Below are positions 1-9,382 of a stretch of DNA of 64,000 nt, one piece after another. The translations under genes and the position numbers were made by a program. The notes under the pieces were generated by a model that was not told where the DNA came from, searched no databases, and was given only the letters and a program-made list of their open reading frames with translations. Source of the DNA: Azoarcus sp. PA01 (GTDB lineage: Bacteria > Pseudomonadota > Gammaproteobacteria > Burkholderiales > Rhodocyclaceae). The first letter of the stretch is position 1, and the number at the start of each line of letters is the position of its first letter. The stretch covers positions 744,001-808,000 of the forward strand of contig LARU01000004.1 in the NCBI GenBank assembly GCA_001274695.2, given 5' to 3'.

Positions 1-25
1 TGCCGGATTCTCGATCAGCGGAGAA

Positions 26-793
26 TCAAACAGCAGTGATACATCGGGTGGGTGATTCGGCAGCGACGCGGTTCCATGCCACATACGCCGATGTAATTCC
101 CAGCACGACCGCGGCAACGGGACCGGCCGCCACCATGCCGACGTTCCACGCTCCGGCGCCCCAGCCGATGGATCCGAGCAGCGAGCGCGCCGTGACACAC
201 TCGGCCAAGCCACGTGAATTGGCGTACTGCACGGCCCCGAGCTTCAGCCCGACGACCGTAACGATGCCCGCTGGCGTGCCGATGAGTGCTGCCACTGCCG
301 GATTACCTTCGGCAAATCCCATACCGAGTGCCGCCGCAGTTGTGCCGATATCGGCGGCCTGCCCGGCCATCGCAAGGTCGATCACTGCCTCGGATTCGAT
401 CGCGGCATGTTCTTCGCGTACAACTTTGCCATCTTCGATATACAGGGACATGACGCCGCGTTGCTCGTAGGGCTGGCCATCGTAGAGCATCGCGGTGGAA
501 TACCAGGCATCGATGCGACCATCGAATTGCTGCACGTGGGTGATTTCGATTGTGCGGTCAGTCGATCTGGAATAAAGGGCGGCGTAATCCGGCTCGTGGG
601 CAAGAAATGTCCCGTCCTCGTAGCGCGCCTTGAATTCGTCGAGGGGTGTAGCGATCGCGTCGGCGGCCGGGAGCGCCCCCCCCAGCATCACGATAAGTGC
701 CACCAGGCACGCTGTTGCGCCGTTGGAAAACGTTCCAGCCGACTGTTCCCTCGCATCCCGTTCAATTCCCGACGTATACAGAATCGATGTCAT
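26..793 (-). CDS. Unknown membrane or secreted protein
   Basis: I do not recognise this 255-residue protein. The start is the ATG at 793, with a G-rich stretch just upstream as a poor ribosome site; the frame stays open further 5' but without a better start. Near residues 28-45 there is a hydrophobic stretch followed by an Ala-rich segment, consistent with a signal peptide or membrane anchor. A polar middle part of about 90 residues resembles small secreted domains that bind or protect something, but I can name no family. The C-terminal third is Gly/Ala-rich with two hydrophobic segments. It lies downstream of, and co-directional with, the response-regulator gene, separated by about 370 bp, so it is probably not in that operon. 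Confidence 0.6.
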   Translation of the reverse strand: MTSILYTSGIERDAREQSAGTFSNGATACLVALIVMLGGALPAADAIATPLDEFKARYEDGTFLAHEPDYAALYSRSTDRTIEITHVQQFDGRIDAWYSTAMLYDGQPYEQRGVMSLYIEDGKVVREEHAAIESEAVIDLAMAGQAADIGTTAAALGMGFAEGNPAVAALIGTPAGIVTVVGLKLGAVQYANSRGLAECVTARSLLGSIGWGAGAWNVGMVAAGPVAAVVLGITSAYVAWNRVAAESPTRCITAV

Positions 794-1167
794 GATCGCC
801 CCCTTTGGCCCGCTGAACTCATTTGCGCAAGGAATGCACGCAACCTCCGCTGCAAGCCTTCGATGCATTTTGCGGACCAGGGCGAATATCTAATTTGGTT
901 TCAATAGATTACAAACCGAGACGAAGGCTCGAGGCAGCCAGATGTAAAAATTTTCGACAACGTAACGGCGGAATCCGCCGTGGCCTTCTTGCTGCGGGCG
1001 CATCAGGGCAAGGGACCTGCATCGCTGAAATCGTCGATGCAGCGGCAGCGGGAAATTGGCTTGAACAGCTGCGACGTTGAAATGGTCGGCGATGAGACCG
1101 GCTAAGCCCGACGGCGCAGGCACGGGAAGGTCCGGCTCGTCGTCGCCTCCTGCCCGTCGGGCAGGCG
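794..1167. other. Intergenic stretch, weak hairpin only
   Basis: No gene is supported here. The only structure I see is a GC-rich hairpin near 1149-1165 (CCTGCCC/GGGCAGG) just after the response-regulator stop codon. It has no T-tract, so it is at best a weak terminator. The rest shows no ORF with convincing codon use and no recognisable operator. Confidence 0.4.
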
Positions 1168-2535
1168 CTAATCGGCGGGCTGGGCCGTGCGCAGAAAGCG
1201 ATACACGGTCGAGCACGACACCCCGAGGGCCTGTGCAGCGGCGCTGACGTTGCCGTCCAGCTGGTCGAGCACCCAGACGATGTATTCGCGCTCGAACTCT
1301 TCGAGAGGCGTGATCGCCGAAAAGGCGCGGCGCGCAGCGGGAGCGGGCGTATTTTCGGCGGGGATCGACAGGATCGAGCACACCGTCGCTTCGTCGATCG
1401 TCTCGCCGTCATTGAAGACCAGCAGGCGCTCGATGACGTTGCGCAACTCGCGCACGTTGCCCGGCCAAGGGTAGTCGCACAGCCGCGACAGCGCCGCCGA
1501 TGAAAGGCGCGGCAGGCGGGGCAGATGGGATGCGGCGCGCCGCATCAGGTGGTCGACGAGCAGCGGGATGTCTTCGCGCCGCTCGCGCAGCGCCGGGACA
1601 TGGATATGGACGACATTCAGGCGATACAGGAGGTCGTGGCGGAACTTGCCGTCGGCGACCAGCGCCTCGAGGTCACGGTGCGTCGCGGCGATGACGCGCG
1701 CGCCGGTGTGCCGCAGCGCGGTCGCGCCGAGTTGCCGGAATTCGCCGCTGTCGAGCACGCGCAGCAGCTTCGCCTGGCATGCGGCGGGAAGCTCGCCGAT
1801 TTCGTCGAGGAACAGCGTGCCGGCGCTTGCAACCTGGAACAGGCCGTCCTTGTCGCTCGTCGCACCGGAAAACGCACCACGTTTATGGCCGAACAGTTCG
1901 CTTTCGACGAGATCGTCGTCGAGCAGACCGCAGTTCAGCGGCACGTACGATTCGGCGGCGCGGCCGCTCCAGCGGTGCAGCGCGCTCGCGACGACCTCCT
2001 TGCCGGCGCCGCTCTCGCCGGTGATCAGCACCGGCAGGTCGAGCGGTGCGGCCTTGCGCACGAGCGCGAGCGTGCGCTGCCACGCGGCGCTCGCGCCGAT
2101 CACCGCGGCGTCGTCCGGGCCGCGCAGATGGGCGATTTCGGCGCTCAACGCCGCGCAGCGCTGCGCCATCGCGCGCTTTTCGAGCGCACGCTCGACGACG
2201 ATGTCGAGCTCGGTCAGCTTGTAAGGTTTCGACAGGTAGTCGAACGCACCGAGCTTCATTGCCGAGATCGCAGTGTCGACGTTGCCGTGGCCGGTCAGGA
2301 TCACGACTTCGATCAGCGGGTCGAGCTCCTTGAGGCGCTTCAACACCTCGATGCCGTCGATGCCCGGCATCTTGATGTCGACGAGCGCGAGGTCGATTCC
2401 GCCGCACTGCGCGCAGTCGAGCGCCGCTTCGCCGTCGGCGGCTTCGCTGAGGCGGTAACCGGCGCGGCCGAGCCGGCTGGTGAGCAGCTGGCGGTACAGC
2501 GCTTCGTCGTCGACGATCAGGATATGGCGGCTCAT
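1168..2535 (-). CDS. NtrC-family sigma-54 response regulator
   Basis: This 455-residue protein has the three classic NtrC parts. The receiver domain (about 1-120) has acidic residues D9 and D10 and phospho-acceptor D53. The sigma-54 AAA+ domain (about 140-370) has the Walker A motif GESGAGKE and the sigma-54-contacting loop as GAFSGA, a normal variant of GAFTGA. The C-terminal Fis-type helix-turn-helix is at about 420-450. It should activate sigma-54 promoters after phosphorylation by the kinase encoded just upstream; the two genes overlap by 4 bp (ATGA at 2532-2535), so they are translationally coupled. Linkage to an aromatic acid-CoA ligase and TRAP genes suggests those as targets, but I found no convincing -24/-12 promoter upstream of them. 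Confidence 0.93.
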   Translation of the reverse strand: MSRHILIVDDEALYRQLLTSRLGRAGYRLSEAADGEAALDCAQCGGIDLALVDIKMPGIDGIEVLKRLKELDPLIEVVILTGHGNVDTAISAMKLGAFDYLSKPYKLTELDIVVERALEKRAMAQRCAALSAEIAHLRGPDDAAVIGASAAWQRTLALVRKAAPLDLPVLITGESGAGKEVVASALHRWSGRAAESYVPLNCGLLDDDLVESELFGHKRGAFSGATSDKDGLFQVASAGTLFLDEIGELPAACQAKLLRVLDSGEFRQLGATALRHTGARVIAATHRDLEALVADGKFRHDLLYRLNVVHIHVPALRERREDIPLLVDHLMRRAASHLPRLPRLSSAALSRLCDYPWPGNVRELRNVIERLLVFNDGETIDEATVCSILSIPAENTPAPAARRAFSAITPLEEFEREYIVWVLDQLDGNVSAAAQALGVSCSTVYRFLRTAQPAD

Positions 2536-4673
2536 ATGTCGGCCCCTTCGATGCCGGCTTCATCGTATGGCAGCGAAATCCGGAACCATGCTCCGCCTTC
2601 GTGCCGGTTGCCGCAGGTGATCCTGCCGTGCAGCTCGGACATGATCCCGTAGCAGATCGACAGGCCCAGGCCGGTGCCGCGGCCGGGCGGCTTCGTCGTG
2701 AAGAACGGGTCGAAGACGTGGTCGATGACGCCCGCAGGCAGACCGGGGCCTTCGTCGAGCACGCCGAGTTCGACGGCGTCGTCCACGCTTCGCAGCTCGA
2801 CGCGCAGGCGGCCCGCGCCGTTCATCGCGTCGCGCGCATTCTTGACGAGGTTCTGGATCACCTGGTCGAGCAGCGTCGGGTTCGTGCGCACCGGTGGCAA
2901 GCGGTCCTCGATGTCGAACGTGATCTCCAGCCCGCGCGTGAGGCCGACATCGCGATACGAGGCAAAGCGCTCCTGCACGTACAGCGCGACGTCGACCGGC
3001 TCGATCGGCGGCGTCTGCCGGCGCGAAAACAGCAGCAGGTTGTCGGTGATCGCCTTGCAGCGCTGCGCCTGTTGCTGGATCGTCGTCAGCCCGTCGCGGA
3101 TGATCTCCAGGTCGGGGATTTGCGCGGCATTCGGGATCGCCTCCATCAGCGCCTGCAGCTCTTCGGCGAAGCCGGACACGAGGCCGAGCGGATTGTTGAT
3201 CTCGTGCGCGATGCCCGAAGCGAACTGCCCGAGCGAACTGAGACGATTCGCCTGGGCGAGCTGCCGCTCCATTTCGCGCCGCGCGGTGATGTCACGCGCG
3301 ACGCCGATGACGCCTTCCGCTTTTCCGTTCGTCAACAGCACCGTGGTGCTGACTTCGAGGAGATAGTTCGTCCCGCACGGCGCCTCGAGCGCGATCTCGA
3401 ACGGCTGCCCCTGCCCGCCGGCCAGGCGCCGCCGGAAATCCCGCTCCAGTCGCAAGGCCGACGAATGCAGCATGAATTCGCCGCAGCGCCGGCCGATCGC
3501 GCGATCCGCGGGCACGCCGAGGAGATCGGCCATGCGCGCGTTGACGAAGCTCAGGCGCCCGTCCAGATTGAGGATATACACCGCGTCGTTGATGATGTCC
3601 TGGATCTGCTGTTCCCGGTTTTCGAGCCGCGCGGCGTATTCCGTGAGCTTGCGTTCGCGTTCCTGTTGCGCAGTGACGTCGAGCGCGAGGCCGCTGTAGC
3701 CGACGATCTTGTCGCCCTTGATGACCGGCTCGACCTGCAGCTGCACGGGGAAAGGATGTCCCGCCGAATCGCTCATCACGACGTCGAGGCGGGCGACGCT
3801 GCGCTGCCGCGCGCTCTGCTTCAGGAAGCTCGACGCCTGCGCACGATACTCCGGCAGCACCAGATCCTTCAGGCGCAGCGACGGCAGCTCGGCCTCGTCG
3901 ATGCCCAGGCGCGTCCGCCCGGCCTTGTTGAGCTGCACCAGACGGCCGGACAGATGCAGCGCGAAGACGATTTCGGGCAGATCCTCGATCAGGTTGCGGT
4001 AGCGCTGCTCGGACGCCTCGAGCTCGCGCGTGCGCTCGAAAACCTTGGTTTCGAGGCCGTTGATCTGATCCTTGATGTTCAGCGGCTGGAAATACTTGCG
4101 CAGTTCGGCGAGTTCGGCCGAACCGTCGTCGGCATTCATCAGCGTCCACGAACAGCGCTCGTCGCCGCGCCCTTCGCATTCGTGTTCGATGCAGATCATG
4201 TCGGTCTGGAACACGTACGACGCGAAGCCGGACGCGTAGCCGGCCAGCGTCCAGCACACGGCCTCGCGAGAGCGGCCGAACAGGCGCAAGTGCTGCTCGG
4301 CTTCATAGGAGCGCCGCCAGAAGCCGCCCATGCGATAGCGCCGGCGCTCGCAGTCGATCTCGACAGAGCAGGTCTCGACTTCGGCGATGCCGGCGAACAT
4401 GTGCGTGCGCGGGCCGCCGCGGACGAACTGCTCGATCGAGTCCGGGTGCATGTACGCGGCGAGGAGGCCGGCATCCTCGTGACCGCAGCTGAAGCCGTAG
4501 CGCGTCAGGACTACTTTCGCCGCCTCCGCGCCGAGCGTTTCGACGAGCTCCTTGCGCAGCGCTCCCATCGCATCGGTATGCAACAGGATCGCCCGGCGGC
4601 CACAGAACTCGATCGCCCCCTCGTTGGGCCGCAGCTCGACGAGGGAGAAGAAATCAAGTTCGTCCGCGCGCAT
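2532..4673 (-). CDS. Cytoplasmic sensor kinase with XylR_N/V4R aromatic-sensing module
   Basis: This 713-residue histidine kinase has no membrane segment. Residues about 1-190 read as the XylR_N plus V4R module known from sigma-54 activators such as XylR, DmpR and PoxR: a run like HLRLFGRSREAVCWTLAGYA and then the E-x-C...C pattern near the end of V4R. Two PAS domains follow (about 220-340 and 355-470). The kinase core has the phospho-accepting His at about residue 490 within GIAHEINNPLG, and the ATPase domain (N box, then GRGTGLGLS) ends the protein. In the XylR family the V4R module binds phenols or aromatic hydrocarbons and gates an AAA+ domain. Here it would instead gate autophosphorylation and signal to the NtrC-type partner encoded next. 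The ATG at 4673 has a good GGAGA site. Confidence 0.9.
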   Translation of the reverse strand: MRADELDFFSLVELRPNEGAIEFCGRRAILLHTDAMGALRKELVETLGAEAAKVVLTRYGFSCGHEDAGLLAAYMHPDSIEQFVRGGPRTHMFAGIAEVETCSVEIDCERRRYRMGGFWRRSYEAEQHLRLFGRSREAVCWTLAGYASGFASYVFQTDMICIEHECEGRGDERCSWTLMNADDGSAELAELRKYFQPLNIKDQINGLETKVFERTRELEASEQRYRNLIEDLPEIVFALHLSGRLVQLNKAGRTRLGIDEAELPSLRLKDLVLPEYRAQASSFLKQSARQRSVARLDVVMSDSAGHPFPVQLQVEPVIKGDKIVGYSGLALDVTAQQERERKLTEYAARLENREQQIQDIINDAVYILNLDGRLSFVNARMADLLGVPADRAIGRRCGEFMLHSSALRLERDFRRRLAGGQGQPFEIALEAPCGTNYLLEVSTTVLLTNGKAEGVIGVARDITARREMERQLAQANRLSSLGQFASGIAHEINNPLGLVSGFAEELQALMEAIPNAAQIPDLEIIRDGLTTIQQQAQRCKAITDNLLLFSRRQTPPIEPVDVALYVQERFASYRDVGLTRGLEITFDIEDRLPPVRTNPTLLDQVIQNLVKNARDAMNGAGRLRVELRSVDDAVELGVLDEGPGLPAGVIDHVFDPFFTTKPPGRGTGLGLSICYGIMSELHGRITCGNRHEGGAWFRISLPYDEAGIEGADI

Positions 4674-4730
4674 TTCCGTTCTCCTCTGCCGTGGCAGAAT
4701 TTTTGCCCAGCGCGCGACGCAAACCCCCCG

Positions 4731-6212
4731 TCAGGACACGCCGACGGCGCTCTCGTGCAACGCCCGCAGACGCCCGCGCTGAAGCTTGCCGGTCGGCGTC
4801 AGCGGCAGTTCGTCGAACCAGTGCACCCAGCGCGGACGACGATGACCGGGGAGCGTCGCAATGCCTTCATCCATCTTCTGGCGCGCTTCGCTGCCGCGCT
4901 CCGGCGCTGCCACCGCAAGCACTGCGAGCGCCGTCAGGCCGTCGGCGGAGCTTACCCCGACGGAGGCGATCTGATGAAGCGTTTCGCCACAGACCGACGC
5001 GAGCGACTGCTCCACCCACAAGGTGCTGACCCACTGGCCGGCGATCTTCAGCATGTCGTCGTTGCGTCCGGTGTATTCGAAGCGCCCGTCGGCGTGGCGC
5101 AGGAACATGTCGCCGGGAGAAAACCAGCCGTCGCGGAACCCGTCCGCCTGCGCCTCGGGCCGCTTCCAGTAGCCGAGCGCGACTGCGGAATGGCGGATCC
5201 ACACGCGCTGCGGCACGTCCGGATCGACGTCGTCGGCATGACGGACTTCGGTCAGCGGGGTCGGCCGCATCAGGCCGGAATCGTCGTCGCTGAAAAGCAT
5301 CAGGCACAGCGTCTCCGACGTCCCGTAGCCGCTGATCAGCGTGTGGCCCGTCGCTTCGCGCCAGTCCTGCCGCACGCCCAGCGGCAGCGCCTCGCCGGCC
5401 GAGACGTAGTGGCGGATGCCGTATTGCGCGATCCGCCGGGCGACGCCGGTCTGCAGCATCTTGCGGTACAGCGTTGGGACGCTGAACAGCAGCGTCGGGC
5501 GATATTTTTCGACCATGTACTCGACGCGCTCCGCAGTTGGCCATTCGCGGTCGAGGATCACCGTCGCGCCGACGCGCAGACCCGCGAACAGGCTGTTGCC
5601 GAGCGCATAAGCGAAGAACAGCTTGGAACTGGCGTAGAGCCGGTCGGCCGCGGTCAACCCGAGGATGCCGCAGGCGAACGAATGCGCGTCGACCACGGTG
5701 CGCTGCGCATGGACGACGCCTTTCGGCACCCCGGTCGTCCCCGACGTGCCGATCCACAGCGCCGGATCCTCGGCGACGCGTTCGACCGGAGCGATCGGTT
5801 CGGCCGCGGCCAGGTGCGTCGTCCAGTTACAGGTGCCGGGCCCGCTCGCGACGATCTCCGCAGCAGTCCGCGCCTGCGCGACAAGCGCGCTGGCCTGCTC
5901 GTTCTCGCACCACACGAAGCGCGGCTCGCATTCGTTGAGGATCGGCGCGAACTCGTTCATCGACAGGCGCGGATTGACGCCGATCGCGACTCCGCCCGCC
6001 CAGATCGCGCCGAGGTAGGCAACGACCCAGTCGATGCTGTCCGGCGCGAACACGATGACGCGGTTGCCGGGTTGCAGGCCGAGCGCCTGCCACGCGCCGG
6101 CCGCGCGGCTCACGCGGTCGCGAAGCACCGCGTAACTCACTTTTTCGTCGTCGCATTCGATCGCGATCGCCGTGTCGGCGCCCATCGACAGCAAACTTTC
6201 CGCAGCATTCAT
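4731..6212 (-). CDS. Aromatic acid-CoA ligase (benzoate-CoA ligase family)
   Basis: This 493-residue adenylate-forming enzyme should activate an aromatic acid as its CoA thioester with ATP hydrolysis to AMP. The P-loop reads GTSGTTGVPKG, the TGRNDDMLK hinge is present, and the C-terminal catalytic lysine lies in PTGKLQRG. Length and motifs are close to benzoate-CoA ligase (BzdA, 37604-39205 here), but it is clearly a different enzyme. The substrate could be a hydroxybenzoate, benzoate or a related acid; the sequence alone does not decide. I chose the ATG at 6212 because AGGAG lies a proper distance upstream. The kinase gene starts 57 bp downstream, and the TRAP genes lie upstream on the same strand, so uptake, activation and sensing look co-inherited. 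Confidence 0.85.
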   Translation of the reverse strand: MNAAESLLSMGADTAIAIECDDEKVSYAVLRDRVSRAAGAWQALGLQPGNRVIVFAPDSIDWVVAYLGAIWAGGVAIGVNPRLSMNEFAPILNECEPRFVWCENEQASALVAQARTAAEIVASGPGTCNWTTHLAAAEPIAPVERVAEDPALWIGTSGTTGVPKGVVHAQRTVVDAHSFACGILGLTAADRLYASSKLFFAYALGNSLFAGLRVGATVILDREWPTAERVEYMVEKYRPTLLFSVPTLYRKMLQTGVARRIAQYGIRHYVSAGEALPLGVRQDWREATGHTLISGYGTSETLCLMLFSDDDSGLMRPTPLTEVRHADDVDPDVPQRVWIRHSAVALGYWKRPEAQADGFRDGWFSPGDMFLRHADGRFEYTGRNDDMLKIAGQWVSTLWVEQSLASVCGETLHQIASVGVSSADGLTALAVLAVAAPERGSEARQKMDEGIATLPGHRRPRWVHWFDELPLTPTGKLQRGRLRALHESAVGVS

Positions 6213-6245
6213 TGCGATTTCTCCTATTGACCCGGCCACCAAGTG

Positions 6246-6330
6246 CCGTTCGGGCTGAGCCCTTCGGCTTCGCCCAAGCCAGGCCTGTCGAAGCCTTGGC
6301 GACGCCCTTCGACAAGCTCAGGGCGAACGG
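6246..6330. repeat. Dispersed palindromic repeat, copy 1
   Basis: An interrupted palindrome with outer arms CCGTTCGGGCTGAGC and the matching GCTCAGGGCGAACGG, plus inner TGTCGAAG/CTTCGACA arms. The same element recurs at 17545, 22328, 24293 and 43436 in this window, always between genes. This copy carries an extra internal segment. It lies between the CoA ligase and dctM. Confidence 0.85.
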
Positions 6331-6374
6331 TTGTATTTAAGTGCCGCTTTGATAATCCCCGGAAGTCCCGGGCT

Positions 6375-7694
6375 TCATCCGATTAACCGGACCAGGAACA
6401 GCGTCAGGACCGGGAAGAAAACCAGCAGGACGACGCGCAGCGCGTCCGACATCAGGAACGGCACGATGCCGCGGAAAGTCGCCGACATGGGGACATTCTT
6501 CGCCATGCTGTTGATGATGTAGACGTTCATGCCGACCGGCGGCGTGATGAGGCCGACTTCGACGACCATCAGCGCGAGGATGCCGAACCAGATCGCCTTC
6601 TCGGTCTGGTCCAGGCCCCAGAAATCGAGGCCCATGATCACCGGGAAGAAAATCGGGATCGTCAGCAGGATCATCGACAGGCTGTCCATGACGCAGCCGA
6701 GGAACACGTAGATGACGATGATCGCGAACAGCACCAGCAGCGGCGGCAGGCCCGAGCCCGAGACCCAGTTCGCCAGTTCGGCGGGCATCTGCGTCAGCGC
6801 GAGAAACACGTTGAGCACGTCGGCCCCCAGCAGGATCAGGAAGATCATCGCGGTGGCCTCGGCGGTCGAGTACAGCGACTCCATCAGTCCCTCCAGGCGC
6901 ATGCCTTTCGCGACCGCGAGCACCCCGGCCCCGATCGTGCCGACCGAAGCGGCCTCGGTCGGCGTGAAAATGCCGCCGTAGATGCCGCCGATGACAACGA
7001 CGAAGATCGCCAGCACCGGCCATACGTCGATCAGCGCACGAATGCGCAGCGCCACGCTCTTGCGTTCCCCCGCCGGGCCCGCATCCGGGTTGAGCCGGCA
7101 GTGCAGCGCGATGACGGCGATGTAGCCGAGGGCGGCGATGATCCCCGGAATGAGCGCCGCGGCGAACAGCTTGGCAATGTTCTGCTCGGCGAGAATCGCG
7201 TAGATCACGAGCACGACCGACGGCGGAATCAGGATCCCCAGCGTCCCCCCGGCGGCGAGCGTCGCTGTCGCGAGCGCCGGCGAGTAATTGAGCCGGCGCA
7301 GTTCCGGCAGCGCGACCTGGCCCATCGTCGCCGCCGTCGCGAGCGACGAGCCGCAAATCGCGCCGAACCCTGCGCAAGCGCCGACGGCGGCCATCGCGAC
7401 CCCGCCGCGGTAATGGCCGATCATCGATTCGGCGGCCCCGAACAGCGCTTTCGACAGACCGCCGCGCGACGCGAAGCTGCCCATCAGCAGGAACAGCGGG
7501 ACGACCGACAGATCGTAGATCGAATAGCGCCCGTAGGCCGCGGTTTTCAGATAGCCCAGCAGCGGATCCCAGCCCGCCATCGTAACGTAGCCGGCCACCC
7601 CGGTGATCAGCATCGAGATCGCGATCGGTACCCGCAGCGCCAGCAGCACCAGCAGGAAAACGAAGAAACTTGCACCGATGGCCGTACCGCTCAT
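6375..7694 (-). CDS. TRAP transporter large permease (DctM)
   Basis: The 439-residue protein is almost wholly hydrophobic with about a dozen membrane segments and the DctM-type sequence pattern (N-terminal ALRVPIAISM; later GLITPPVGMNVY). It is the channel subunit of a tripartite ATP-independent periplasmic transporter, driven by an ion gradient. It overlaps the small permease gene by 4 bp (7691-7694), the usual Q-M arrangement. The neighbouring CoA ligase and aromatic-sensing kinase suggest an aromatic or arylalkanoic acid as substrate, which is inference. Confidence 0.93.
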   Translation of the reverse strand: MSGTAIGASFFVFLLVLLALRVPIAISMLITGVAGYVTMAGWDPLLGYLKTAAYGRYSIYDLSVVPLFLLMGSFASRGGLSKALFGAAESMIGHYRGGVAMAAVGACAGFGAICGSSLATAATMGQVALPELRRLNYSPALATATLAAGGTLGILIPPSVVLVIYAILAEQNIAKLFAAALIPGIIAALGYIAVIALHCRLNPDAGPAGERKSVALRIRALIDVWPVLAIFVVVIGGIYGGIFTPTEAASVGTIGAGVLAVAKGMRLEGLMESLYSTAEATAMIFLILLGADVLNVFLALTQMPAELANWVSGSGLPPLLVLFAIIVIYVFLGCVMDSLSMILLTIPIFFPVIMGLDFWGLDQTEKAIWFGILALMVVEVGLITPPVGMNVYIINSMAKNVPMSATFRGIVPFLMSDALRVVLLVFFPVLTLFLVRLIG

Positions 7695-8212
7695 GCTGGC
7701 TGCTCCAGGAATTTCTGTGAGGACGTGTAAAACGCGGTCGCAGCGAGCAGCGCGAAGGATGGCGACATCAGCATGTACGCATACCAGGTCGGCACTCCAA
7801 GCAGCATCGAGGTTTCACTGCTGGCCCTGAGATCGACCGTCCCGATCGTCATTCGCCAGGCCACGATTCCAGCGCAGATCGCGAGCAACAAGGCACCGAG
7901 ACCGTCGAGGCGTGCCCGCATACAGGGGCGCAGGCCGGTCGTGAAGAAGTCGACGAACACGTGGCTGCCGCGCATCTGGCCCCATGGCAGGAACGCGGCG
8001 ACCGCCACGGCGGACCCGATCTGCACCAGTTCGAAGTCGCCGAGTACGGCGTTGCCGGTCAGCGCGCGGCTCGCGATGCTGAACACCGACATGATGCTGA
8101 CTGCGACCAGCACCAGTCCGCCGATCGCGGCGAACGTGCGGGAAAGAAGGAACAGCGAGCGACCGATCGGATCCCGTGGCGAACAAACGGGCGTTGCAAT
8201 GGGTTCGGACAT
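7691..8212 (-). CDS. TRAP transporter small permease (DctQ)
   Basis: 173 residues with four predicted membrane segments, matching the DctQ family in size and topology. The DctQ-like W/G motif (AFLPWGQMRGSHVFVDFF) lies at about residues 90-110. It is co-transcribed with dctM by a 4-bp overlap. DctQ supports assembly of the DctM channel and docking of the binding protein. The 120-bp gap to the dctP gene upstream is ordinary for TRAP operons. Confidence 0.9.
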   Translation of the reverse strand: MSEPIATPVCSPRDPIGRSLFLLSRTFAAIGGLVLVAVSIMSVFSIASRALTGNAVLGDFELVQIGSAVAVAAFLPWGQMRGSHVFVDFFTTGLRPCMRARLDGLGALLLAICAGIVAWRMTIGTVDLRASSETSMLLGVPTWYAYMLMSPSFALLAATAFYTSSQKFLEQPA

Positions 8213-8332
8213 TTGAAGTCTCCCGGTGAGGCGATCCCGGCCGGCGGACGATTCGTCCCCGGACCCGCAGACCGCGGGTCATGTGGCCGCGGGGCGAACC
8301 GTGGCGGTCCGCACCGCGGGGTGCCGAATGCT

Positions 8333-9382
8333 TCAGATCGGGTCGTGCTTCTGGATCAGATCCTGCGCGCTCTTGAGCAGCGCCTTGCCGTCGTGTCCCT
8401 TGCCCGACACTTCCGAGACCCACGAGTCATAGACGTGCTGGCCGGCCTTCTCCCATTTCTTGAGTTCGGCCGCCGGGATGACGTTGAACTGGTTGCCGCG
8501 GTCCGACGCCAGTTTGCGCGCGGCGGCCGCCGACTCGTCCCACACCTTGCCGACCCACGCCGAGGCTTCGGCTCCGCCATTGGCGTCGATGACCTGCTTC
8601 AGGTCGGCCGGCAGGCTGTCGTACTTCGCCTTGTTCATCGCGAAGACGAACGCGGTCGTGTAGAGCGCGCGCGCTTTCGGATCGCCTTCGCTGTGGAACT
8701 TGACCAGTTCGTGGGCCTTGACCGCAGGGACGACTTCCCACGGCAGCATCGCTCCGTCGATGACGCCTTTCGACAGTGCCTCGGAAACCTGCGGCACCGG
8801 CATGCCGACCGGCGTCGCACCGAGCGCGGCGAGGAACTTGTTCGTCTGGCGCGTCGGCGCCCTCAGCTTGAGGCCGCGGAAGTCGGACTGCTGGGCGATC
8901 GGCCCTTTGACGAGATGCAGTTGGCCGCTGTCATGGACGTGGAACAGGATCGGATGAATGTCCTTGAACTCGGTCTGGTCGAGCTTGTTCACCGTGACGT
9001 ATTCCCACAATGCACGACTCGACAATTCCGCCGTCTTGGTCATGAACGGCAACTCGAACACTTCGACTGCGGGAAAGCGCCCGGCGCTGTAGCCGGGCAG
9101 CGTCCAGACGATATCGGCAATGCCGTCCCGCGCCTGGTCGATCAGCTGCGGCGGCGTGCCGCCAAGCTGCATCGCCGGGTAGATCTGGCACTTCAGTCGG
9201 CCGGCCGATTCCTTGTTGATCTTGTCGCACCACGGCGTGATGAACTTCGCGTGCGCCGTCGAACCCGGCGGCAGAAAGTGATGCACTTTCAGCGTCACTT
9301 CCTCCGCCGACGCTGCGCCGACCGCCAACGCCAGCGCCACGCCGGCCACTACCCTGAATCCAGCTGAAATACCTTTGCTCAT
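8333..9382 (-). CDS. TRAP substrate-binding protein (DctP)
   Basis: 349 residues with a typical signal peptide (hydrophobic core at about 8-24, cleavage after ASA). The body is a DctP fold, including the conserved TRAP region around LKLRAPTRQTNKFLAALGATPVG (about 165-190), where the Arg that grips the substrate carboxylate is expected. It should deliver a carboxylate to DctQM. A strong GGAGGAG site precedes the ATG at 9382. It is the first gene of the minus-strand unit dctP-dctQ-dctM-ligase-kinase-regulator, so its promoter in 9383-9828 may drive all of it. Confidence 0.93.
   Translation of the reverse strand: MSKGISAGFRVVAGVALALAVGAASAEEVTLKVHHFLPPGSTAHAKFITPWCDKINKESAGRLKCQIYPAMQLGGTPPQLIDQARDGIADIVWTLPGYSAGRFPAVEVFELPFMTKTAELSSRALWEYVTVNKLDQTEFKDIHPILFHVHDSGQLHLVKGPIAQQSDFRGLKLRAPTRQTNKFLAALGATPVGMPVPQVSEALSKGVIDGAMLPWEVVPAVKAHELVKFHSEGDPKARALYTTAFVFAMNKAKYDSLPADLKQVIDANGGAEASAWVGKVWDESAAAARKLASDRGNQFNVIPAAELKKWEKAGQHVYDSWVSEVSGKGHDGKALLKSAQDLIQKHDPI

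Noticed and set aside
15..470. Short ORFs on both strands at the left edge
   Set aside because: They lie inside the minus-strand gene 26-793 and have no ribosome sites or domains.
2601..6230. 1209-residue plus-strand ORF
   Set aside because: It is the antisense frame of the kinase and CoA ligase genes, both with clear domains. High-GC codon bias opens such shadows.
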